Shown: positions 23,642 through 35,600 of the stretch, in pieces
Position numbering within the stretch: the stretch's first letter is position 1
Layout of the letters: each line of letters opens with the position of its first letter
Source of the DNA: Chitinophaga caseinilytica
GTDB taxonomy: Bacteria; Bacteroidota; Bacteroidia; Chitinophagales; Chitinophagaceae
Assembly (NCBI RefSeq): GCF_038396765.1
Contig: NZ_CP150096.1
Location: forward strand, 3,269,001-3,333,000
Direction of reading: 5' to 3'
DNA: 64,000 nt
The notes under the pieces: generated by a model
What the model was told of the DNA's origin: nothing
Seen by the model: only the letters and a program-made list of their open reading frames with translations
Database searches by the model: none
Position numbers and translations under genes: made by a program

Positions 23642-26600
23642 ATGAAGAAGATTCTTTCCCTTTTCGTATTGCTGTTCCTGACCCTGCCGATGATGGCCGC
23701 CGATTTTTACTGGGTGGCTGGCTCGGGCAGCTGGAGTAACCTGAATAACTGGCGGCTGGGCAGCCCTACTGGCAGCATTCCTGCCTTTGTTCCCACCAGT
23801 AATGATAACGTGATCTTCGGGACGGGTGCCGGCAATGCCGGCGCGTGGGTGGTAACGGTAGACGCGAACGTTTTCTGTAACAATTTCACCTGGATGCCGG
23901 GGCTTCCGGGCACACCGAGGATCAACCGGACGAACAATTCCTTCATCATATCCGTTTCCGGCAACGTAACCATCCAGCCGAACGTGGCGTACGATGCGAT
24001 GCAGATCGACATGGTGGGTGGTGTGAATGCAACCGTAACCGCCAATGGGCCGGCGAATGTGAATATGGGTTTTTACATCCGGAAAACGGGCGGGGCGGTC
24101 GTAACTTTTACCGATGATTACGTGGCTAAGGTCCTGTACAGCCGGAACGTCATTTCGCTGGTTACCGGGGGGCTGAATGTGGCCAACCGCAAAATCGGGA
24201 TGTACAGCTTCGGGACAGACCAACCGGGCACGCGTACCCTCGACATCACCAACGCCACGCTGGACCTCGCCTATATGTATAGTGCGTTAGGCAGCGGCCT
24301 CACGTTGTCTGCAACCGGCAGCAAGATATTTACGAACCGTTTTTATTCGGATGCAGGCGTTTACAATGAAGTACAAATCCGCAATACCAGCAAGGATGAA
24401 CATGCAATAGTGGGCAGCACGTTCCGGAAACTGGAGTTCATGAACGCCATAGCCAACTCGGAAGCGCGGATCGCATCCGGCAATACCATCGATACGCTGA
24501 TTTTCAACGGTACCGGCTCGATCCGGGCGTCGCTGAACAACGTGAAGTATGCGTTGTTCAAGATGGGCGGTTATTTCGGGGGAACGGGCAATACCGTGCA
24601 ATATGCGGAAGTGAATGGGGCTTTCAGTGTCATTGACAACGGAACGCATACGCTGGACACGCTGATCACCACCCCCAACAAAAATATTACGATCGCGGGA
24701 ACGCTTAATATCAACAAGCTGCTGCGGGCAGGCGGTACTCCCTGCAACGGTTTCACGGAGATCACCGGTAGCTCGTCGGGCACATTCAATCTGGCGGCAG
24801 GCACCGTAGTGGATATTGATAACGTGCTGCTGACGAACATGACCGTGGCGGGCCCCATGACACCGGTAACCGTGAATGGTATCGATAATGACGGGAACAC
24901 CGGATGGAACATCGTACAGCCATCTGCGCCCGGCACAACCCTGTATTGGGTAGGCGGCGCCGGAGACTGGAACGACAATGCGCACTGGAGCACCGCGAGC
25001 GGTGGCCCGGGCGGGGCCTGTATCCCATTTATCAATGACAACGTTGTATTCGACGCCGGTAGTGGATTTGCGGCGGGCAATAATGTGGTGACAACGTCGG
25101 CCAATACTTACTGTAAGGATATGACCTGGTCGGGCGTGGCGGCCAGTCCCGTTTTCAACGAAACCACCGCCTTTAACCTGAAGGTGTATGGCTCGTTGGT
25201 ACTCGACCCTTCGGTTACCATGAACGCAATTCTGTTTATGCATGGTGAAGCGGATGCGACGGTTACGACCAACGGCGCCACAATCGGTAAGCTCGGTTTC
25301 AACATCCGCAAGTTCAGGTCGGGTTTTCAGGCTACCGTAACTTTTACGGATAACTGGACAAACCCCAATGGCGCCATTGCCGTGCCACGAGGTGGAATCG
25401 ATCTGACTAACCGTACCTTGAATATCAATACTTTTTCTTCAGGTGGCGCCCTTGGCCGCTATATTCAAATCGAAAACGCAACGATCCTTGTCAACGACTG
25501 GACGGTAATCGGGATTGGCCATATCGTAACGAGTACCAATTCCTACATCCGGGCGGCAACGGGTTTTACATCCTATCTACAGACGTATAACGATGTGGAA
25601 GTATTGGCTACCGGGGAATTGGCGATGGAAATTGTCAGTACGAATTTCGGTTGGCTGACGTTCAGCAATACCAGCGTTACATCAGGCGCCAGGATACTAG
25701 GCAATAATACCATCCGCCGGCTGGAATTCAAGGGGAAAGCGCAAATACGGAATACCAACAATAATATAGACTCGCTGATCCTGGCGCCCAACCGCAACTT
25801 TAACTTGCTGGATGCAACAACGACCAAGGTTAACAAATATTTCAGGTCGGTTCATCCTGCCTGTAGCGGGTTAGGGGAGATCCGAAGCGGAAACGCCGCG
25901 ATCAGTACATTGAATTTTGGTGCGAATGCTACTGTGGAAATTGAAAACGTGTATATGGAGAATGTCGCCGCTACTGGTGGTGGCGGTTCGTTGACATTGC
26001 CGATCCCTTTCAATGGCGCCAATGCCGGCGGCAATTCGGGATGGACCATTTCTCCGGCAGCTGCCGGAGACAGGTATTGGGTTGGCGGGGCCGGTGATTG
26101 GAACGATGCCAGTCATTGGAGCAACACAAGTGGCGGATCGGGAGGAGCATGCATCCCGACTGCCAGCAACGATGTTTATTTCGACGCCAATTCCGGGTTT
26201 ACGGCGGCATCCAAAACGGTGACGATCGTTCAGGGCAACGCTTACTTCCGGAACATGGACTGGACCGGCGCTCCCAACAGTCCCCTCCTGGATAAAAACA
26301 ATACCTGGGTAGCGGAATGCTGGGGCAATCTGGTGCTGAACCCGAATGCCTTTATCAACGGGCAGATCCGGATGATGGGCGCCAACAGCGCAACGATCGC
26401 CGGCAGCACCAAAGGGAACTTCGATATAGATGTCCGGAAAACATCCGGCGCAGGCGTTTCCTTACTCAACGATTTCAATAACGCGAACTCGAACTTCCGG
26501 CTGACGACGGGTGGATTCAATATAGCCGGTAAAACAATCAATGTAACCAGCATCAGTAACTTCGGTATCGACGGTAACATCCAGCTGGATATTTCCGATG

Positions 26601-29600
26601 CCAATATCTCCGCAATAAATTTTCAGTATTACGGAGGTTTCGTCAACCGGACCGTCAATGCCGCGAATTCCCGGATAACCGGTTCGGTTATTCTGCATGG
26701 GGGAACATATAACTATATTTCCATACCGGGCACGCTGGCTGGCAATTGCCAGCTGACGAGCGCCACGGCGGATTCCCTCATTTTCACGAACCCGCACAAC
26801 GCATCGGCGGTTGGTATCAACGGTAATAACAACAACTTAAATTACGTAGAATATAAAGGCAGCGGTGCCATTTATGGTACGGGCAATACGATGGGAACGC
26901 TCGTATTCTTCCCCGGGAATATCTACCGTTTGAACGGGGGGTCCACCAATACCATCACCGGTAACTGGTTTGGCAGCGGTACGCCCTGCCGCCTGACAGA
27001 GATCCGGAGCAGCACTGCCGCGCAGGCTACTGTCGTTAAAACCAGCGGCAACGTCACTTTCGATTATGTGCGCCTCGAGCGCTCGAGGGCAACGGGTGGC
27101 GCTACATTCACAGCAAAAAGCCACAGCGACGATCTCGGTGGCAACTCCGGCTGGACGATCGAGCCGAAAGACGGTGTAACGGGAATCCTCGGCCTTGGCC
27201 CCGATCAGGAGCTTTGCGCCAGCGCATTCCCTCACACATTGAACACCACGGGCTTCTTCGGTGCGCCCGGCTCCGTGTACACCTGGAGCGACGGCAGCAA
27301 CGGGGAGACGCTCAGCGTAACCACCCCCGGGACCTACCGTATCAGCGTCACCTTCCCCGACGGCTGTAACGTGAAAGATACCATCAAGATCACCCAGGCC
27401 GTGGTACCCGTAGATCCCATCGCGGGAGATGCAGGCATTTGCGTGGGCGAAACCAAGACACTGACCAATACCACGCCCGGCGGCGTCTGGACCACCAGCG
27501 ACCCGGCACTGGCTACCGTGGACGCTTCCGGCATTGTGACCGGTGTAGCGGACGGGAACGTCACCATCACTTATACCGTTACTTCCGGCGCGGGTTGCGT
27601 GAACGCGGTAACCCATGCCTTGACGGTGAACGCGCTGCCCACAGTGGCGGCCATCACCGGTACGCCCGACGTTTGCGTGGGCGGCACCACACTGCTGGCG
27701 AACACCACGGCCGGCGGTACCTGGAAGAGCGGGAACACAGGCGTAGCCACGATCAGCGCTGGCGGCACCGTGACCGGCGTTGCTGCAGGTACGGCCATTA
27801 TTACATATGAAGTGACGAGTGCGGCAGGATGCAAATCCAGCCAGACGATCAATATTACGGTGAACGACCTTCCGGTTGTACCGGCCATCACCGGCACCAC
27901 TTCCGTGTGCACCGGCGGCACTACCACGCTGGCGAACGCAATGGCGGGTGGCGTGTGGACTTCCACCAACATCGGCGTTGCGGCGGTAGACCCGGTAACG
28001 GGCGTTGTGACGGGCATGGGCGTTGGTACGGCAGACATTACCTACACGGTGATGAACCCCGAAGGATGCTCGGCCGGCAAAACCATCACCGTTACCGTGA
28101 GCCTTCCGCCGGCGGTGGCGCCGGTTACCGGCATTACCACCGTTTGTATCGGGGGCAACACTACTTTGTCGAGCGCCACGCCCGGAGGCACCTGGTCTTC
28201 TTCCGACAATGCGATCGCAACGATCGACGGAAGCGGGATCGTGACGGGCGTTTCAGCCGGTTCGGTTACCATCACTTATACGGTGACCCTGCCCGGCGGT
28301 TGTGTGTCGACGCAGTCGGCCACGGTAACGATGAGCGCGCCGCCGACGGTAGGCGCGATTTCCGGCACCACCGCGGTTTGTGTGGGTGAACAGACGGCAT
28401 TGTCCAGCGCTACGCCGGGCGGTGTATGGTCTTCCCTGAACACGGCCGTAGCAACGATCGACAATAGCGGCAACGTGACCGGTATCGCTGCCGGCACCGC
28501 CGTTATCCAATATACGATCACCAACGGGACTGGCTGCGCAGCTACGCAATCGGCAACCGTGACGGTGAGCGGCAAAACTTACGTAGCGCCCATCTCCGGT
28601 ACCAATACCGTTTGCCTGGGCGACCATACTTATTTAACGAATGCCACGTCCGGCGGGATCTGGGCTTCCTCCAACATTAGCGTTGCTTCGATCGATCCGA
28701 CGGGCCTGGTGACGGGGTCGATACCCGGAACGGCGACCATCACCTATACCGTGACCAATGTGAACGGTTGTGCAACGGTGCGGTCGACGCTCTTCACCGT
28801 GAACACCCCGCTGCTGGTGGCACCCATTACGGGCAGCAATACGGTTTGTATAGGAGGGACGACCCCGCTGGCCAGCACAACGACAGGCGGCAGCTGGTCT
28901 TCCAGCGATCCGACGGTAGCCCTGATCAATGCCAATGGCGAAGTGACGGGTGTAACGCAGGGCAATGTCATTATAACTTACGAGGTTTCGAACAGCGCCA
29001 GCTGTAATGCTTCCGTGACGTTCAACCTGGCAGTGCAATCGCCGACGGTGGTGGCGCCCATTACCGGAACTACCGGTGTCTGCATCGGCGGTCAATCCAC
29101 TTTGGCGAACGCGACGCCCGCGGGGGACTGGTCGTCTTCCAACACCGCCGTGGCAACGATCGATGCATCGGGCGTTGTGACAGGCATATCCGACGGTACT
29201 ACTACCATCACTTATACGGTAACCGAGGCATCGGGTTGCAAATCCATCCAGACGGCTACGTTTACGGTGCATCCGCTGCCGACAGTAGACCCGGTTGGCG
29301 GTGTGACCGATGTGTGCGTTGGGGCCAATACGACATTGTCCAGCGCAACGGCTGGCGGCAACTGGTCGTCGTCGAACACGGCGGTGGCCACGGTAGATGC
29401 CTTTGGCGAGGTGACGGGCGTAAGCGCCGGAACGGCGATCATTACTTATGAGGTGACGAGCGGGGCGGGTTGCACATCTTCCCAGGTTGCTACCATTACG
29501 GTGCATGCGCTGCCCGGTGCAGGCACGATCACCGGTATTACCGATGTATGTGCCGGTTTGACCACCGATCTTGATAATGCGACGCCCAACGGTACCTGGA

Positions 29601-32600
29601 CTTCGTCTAATACCGCCGTGGCAACGGTGGATGTGAACGGTATCGTGACAGGGCTTACTTCCGGAACAACTACCATTACCTATACGGTGACCAACGCCTC
29701 AGGTTGCGAGGCGACGGCAACCGCTACCGTAACCGTTCATGCGCTGCCGAATGCAGGTACGATCACGGGGACGATGAATGTTTGTACAGGTTTGACGACA
29801 GACCTTGATAATGCGGTGCCTGGCGGCGTTTGGGCTTCTTCCAACACCGCTGTGGCAACGGTTGACGCCAATGGGCTCGTAACCGGCGTTGCTTCCGGAA
29901 CGGCCACGATCACTTATGAAGTGACGAGCGCGGCGGGATGTATATCTACACAGCAGGTGACGGTGACGGTCAATGCCCGGCCAGCGGTGAGCCCGGTCCT
30001 GGGTGTGGCCAGTGTTTGTATCGGCGGAACGACTACTTTGTCGAACGCTACGCCATTGGGCGTTTGGTCTACATCCGATGCTGCCGTTGCGACCATCGAT
30101 GCGGGAGGTGAGGTGACAGGTGTATCCGCCGGAACGGCTACCATTACTTATACGGTGACCAATGCGGCCGGATGCGTGTCTGCGAGAACGGCGATCGTTA
30201 CGGTGAATGCGTTGCCGAATGTGAGTGCGATTACGGGTGTTACCGATATGTGCGCAGGGGCGGGGACTACCTTGTCGAGCGCAACGCCGGGCGGTACCTG
30301 GTCTTCGTCGAGCACGCTGGTGGCTACCGTTAATGCGTCGGGCGAAGTGCTGGGCGTATCTGCCGGAACGGCGGTTATTACCTATTCGGTGACCAATGGT
30401 GCGGGTTGCGAATCCACGCGGACGATTACCGTTACGGTGAACGCCTTGCCGGCGATCGCGCCGATTACCGGAACGACTGACGTATGTGTGACCGGCACGA
30501 CCGATCTGGCGAGCGCTACACCGGGTGGTGTTTGGGCAACATCAGACGCGGCCGTGGCCACGGTGGATGCGGACGGAAAGGTGACGGGCGTGACTGACGG
30601 TACCGTTACCATTACTTATACGGTTACGAATGTATCCGGTTGTGAGGATGTGCAGATGGCAACGGTGACGGTGAATGCGCTGCCGGTGGTAGACCAGATC
30701 ACGGGTTCGACTGCGGTGTGTGAAGGATCGACGACCGAATTGGAAAATGCGACTGCCGGAGGTGTATGGACATCTTCGAATACGGCGGTGGCAACGATAG
30801 ATGCGAATGGCGTGGTGACCGGCCTTACTGCCGGAACGACCACGATTACATATACGGTGACCAACCCATCGGGGTGCGAGGCGGCGCGGACGTTTACCTT
30901 TACGGTGAACGGGATGCCGGTGATGGCGCCGATTACCGGAACGAACGACGTATGTGTGGCCGGCACGACCGATCTGGACAACACTACGCCTGGTGGAGTT
31001 TGGGCTTCGCTCAACACGGGTGTGGCTATGATCGACGCGAATGGTGTGGTGACGGGTGTTTCAACCGGTACGGCAACCATTACTTATACGGTGACTACTG
31101 CTGCGGGTTGTGTGTCTGCGGAATCGATGACCGTTACCGTGAACGCTCTGCCGAGTGCGGGTGCGATCACCGGTACTACCGATGTCTGCATTGGTCTGAC
31201 GACCGACCTGGACAACGCAGCGCCTGGTGGCGTGTGGACATCGTCCAACACGGCCGTGGCAACTGTTGATGCGAATGGAATTGTGACAGGCCTTACTGCC
31301 GGTACGTCTACCATCACTTATACGGTAACTTCTACATCCGGTTGCGTTTCAACTACAACTGCTACCATTACCGTAAATGCCCTGCCGAGCGCGGGTGCGA
31401 TCACTGGTACGACCGATGTTTGCATTGGCCTGACGACCGACCTGGATAACGCAGCGCCTGGTGGCGTGTGGACTTCGTCCAACACGGCCGTGGCCACTGT
31501 AGATGCGAATGGAATTGTGACAGGCCTTACTGCCGGTACCTCTACCATAACTTATACGGTGACTTCTACATCAGGTTGCGTATCAATCACAACGGCTGCC
31601 GTTACCGTGAACGCCATGCCGAATGCAGGCACGATCACCGGTACAACCGATGTTTGCATTGGTCTGACGACTGACCTGGACAACGCAGCGCCTGGTGGCG
31701 TGTGGACTTCGTCCAACACGGCCGTAGCGACTGTAGATGCGAATGGAATTGTGACGGGCCTCACTGCCGGTACGTCTACCATTACTTATACTGTAACCTC
31801 TACATCTGGTTGCGTTTCAACTACAACTGCCGCCGTTACCGTGAACGCCCTGCCGAACGCAGGTGCAATCACTGGTACGACCGATGTTTGCATTGGTTTG
31901 ACGACCGACCTGGATAACGTAGCGCCTGGTGGTGTGTGGACTTCGTCCAACATCGCCGTGGCAACTGTAGATGCGAATGGTATCGTTACGGGTGTCACCG
32001 CTGGTACGTCTACCATTACTTATACGGTGACGTCTGTATCCGGTTGCGTATCGACAACGACCACTATTGTTACCGTGAACGCGCTTCCGAACGCAGGTGC
32101 GATCACTGGTACCACTGATGTTTGCGCTGGCCTGACGACCGACCTGGACAACGCAGCGCCTGGTGGCGTGTGGACTTCGTCCAACACGGCCGTGGCAACT
32201 GTTGATGCGAATGGAATCGTGACAGGCCTCACTGCCGGTACGTCTACCATTACCTATACTGTAACCTCTACATCTGGTTGCGTATCTACTACAACAGCTA
32301 CCATTACCGTGAACATCCTTCCGAACGCTGGCACGATCACCGGTACCACCGATGTGTGCATTGGCCTGACGACCGATCTGGACAACGCAGCGCCTGGTGG
32401 CGTGTGGACTTCGTCCAACACCGCCGTGGCAACTGTAGATGCGAATGGTATCGTTACGGGTGTCACCGCTGGTACGTCTACCATTACTTATACGGTGACG
32501 TCTGTATCCGGTTGCGTATCGACAACGACCACTATAGTTACCGTGAATGCGCTTCCGAACGCAGGTGCGATCACCGGTACCACCGATGTGTGCGTTGGTT

Positions 32601-35600
32601 TGACGACCGACCTGGACAACGTAGCGCCTGGTGGTGTGTGGACTTCGTCCAACACGGCCATGGCGACTGTAGATGCGAATGGTATCGTGACGGGTGTCAC
32701 CGCTGGTACGTCTACCATTACTTATACGGTGACGTCTGTATCCGGTTGCGTATCGACAACGACCACTATTGTTACCGTGAACGCGCTTCCGAACGCGGGT
32801 GCGATCACTGGTACGACCGATGTTTGCATTGGTTTGACGACCGACCTGGATAACGCAGCGCCTGGTGGCGTGTGGACTTCGTCCAACACGGCCGTGGCGA
32901 CTGTAGATGCGAATGGAATTGTGACGGGTATCACCGCTGGTACTTCTACCATTACTTATACGGTGACGTCTGTATCCGGTTGCGTATCGACAACGACCAC
33001 TATCGTTACTGTGAACGCTCTGCCGAATGCAGGCACGATCACCGGTACCACGGATGTGTGCGTTGGTTTGACGACCGACCTGGACAACGTAGCGCCTGGT
33101 GGCGTATGGACTTCGTCCAACACGACCGTAGCAACTGCGGATGCAAATGGAATCGTAACTGGTCTCACTGCCGGTACGTCTACCATTACCTATACTGTAA
33201 CCTCTACATCTGGTTGCGTATCTACAACAACAGCTACAATTACCGTGAACGCCCTGCCGAACGCAGGTACGATCACCGGTACCCCCGATGTCTGCATTGG
33301 CCTGACGACCGACCTGGATAACGTTGTGCCTGGTGGCGTGTGGACTTCGTCCAACACGGCCGTGGCGACTGTAGATGCGAATGGAATTGTGACGGGCCTC
33401 ACTGCCGGTACTTCTACCATTACTTATACGGTAACTTCTACATCCGGTTGCGTTTCAACTACAACTGCTACAATTACCGTGAACGCCCTGCCGAACGCAG
33501 GTACGATCACCGGTACAACAGATGTGTGCGTTGGCCTGACGACCGACCTGGACAACGTAGCGCCTGGTGGCGTATGGACTTCGTCCAACACGACCGTAGC
33601 AACTGTGGATGCAAATGGAATCGTAACTGGTCTCACTGCCGGTACTTCTACCATTACTTATACTGTAACCTCTACGTCTGGTTGCGTTTCAACTACAACT
33701 GCTACCGTTACCGTGAATGCCCTTCCGAACGCAGGTGCGATCACTGGTGCCTTGGACGTGTGCGTTGGTTTGACAACCGACCTGGACAACGCAGCACCTG
33801 GTGGTGTATGGACATCGTCCAACACGGCCGTGGCGACTGTAGATGCAAATGGTATCGTGACGGGTATCACTGCCGGTACTTCCACCATTACTTATACAGT
33901 GACTTCTACATCTGGTTGCGTATCGTCAACGACCGCATTTGTTACCGTGAACGCCCTGCCGAACGCAGGTACGATCACCGGCACTACCGATGTCTGCATT
34001 GGTCTGACGACCGACCTGGATAACGCAGCGCCTGGTGGCGTGTGGACTTCGTCCAACACGACCGTGGCGACTGTAGATGCGAATGGAATTGTGACGGGTA
34101 TCACCGCTGGTACTTCTACCATTACTTATACGGTGACGTCTGTATCCGGTTGCGTATCGACAACGACCACTATCGTTACTGTGAACGCTCTGCCGAACGC
34201 AGGTACGATCACCGGTACCACCGATGTGTGCATTGGCCTGACGACCGACCTGGATAACGTAGCGCCTGGTGGCGTGTGGACTTCGTCCAACACGGCCGTG
34301 GCAACTGTTGATGCGAATGGAATTGTGACAGGCCTTACTGCCGGTACGTCTACCATTACCTATACTGTAACCTCTACATCTGGTTGCGTATCTACTACAA
34401 CATCTACCATTACCGTGAACATCCTTCCGAACGCAGGTGCGATCACCGGTACCACCGATGTCTGCATTGGCCTGACGACCGACCTGGATAACATAGCGCC
34501 TGGTGGCGTGTGGACATCGTCCAACACAGCCGTGGCGACCGTAGATGCAAATGGAATCGTGACGGGTATCACTGCCGGTACTTCTACCATTACTTATACG
34601 GTAACTTCTACATCCGGTTGCGTATCGACAACGACCACTATTGTTACCGTGAACGCGCTTCCGAACGCAGGTGCGATCACTGGTACCACTGATGTTTGCG
34701 CTGGCCTGACGACCGACCTGGACAACGCAGCGCCTGGTGGTGTGTGGACTTCGTCCAACAGGGCCGTGGCGACTGTTGATGCGAATGGTATCGTTACGGG
34801 TGTCACCGCTGGTACGTCTACCATTACTTATACGGTGACGTCTGTATCCGGTTGCGTATCGACAACGACCACTATTGTTACCGTGAACGCGCTTCCGAAC
34901 GCAGGTGCGATCACTGGTACCACTGAAGTTTGCGCTGGCCTGACGACCGACCTGGACAACGCAGCGCCTGGTGGTGTGTGGACATCGTCCAACACGGCCG
35001 TGGCGACTGTTGATGCTAATGGTATCGTGACAGGCCTCACTGTCGGGACTTCTACGATCACCTACACGGTAACCAGCACATCCGGTTGTGTTTCTACTAC
35101 GACTGCAACCATTACCGTGAACGCCCTGCCGAACGCAGGTACGATCACCGGTACTACCGATGTCTGCATTGGTCTGACGACCGACCTGGATAACGTAGCG
35201 CCTGGTGGCGTGTGGACTTCGTCCAACACGGCCGTAGCAACTGTGGATGCAAATGGAATCGTAACTGGTCTCACTGCCGGTACTTCTACCATTACTTATA
35301 CGGTGACTTCTACATCCGGTTGCGTATCGACAACGACCACTATCGTTACCGTGGACGCACTGCCGAACGCAGGTACGATCACCGGTACAACAGATGTGTG
35401 CGTTGGCCTGACGACCGACCTGGACAACGTAGCGCCTGGTGGCGTATGGACATCGTCCAACACGGCCGTGGCGACTGTGGATGCGAATGGAATCGTGACG
35501 GGTGTCACTACCGGTACTTCCACCATTACTTATACAGTGACTTCTACATCTGGTTGCGTATCTACTACAACAGCTACATTTACCGTGAACGCCCTGCCGA

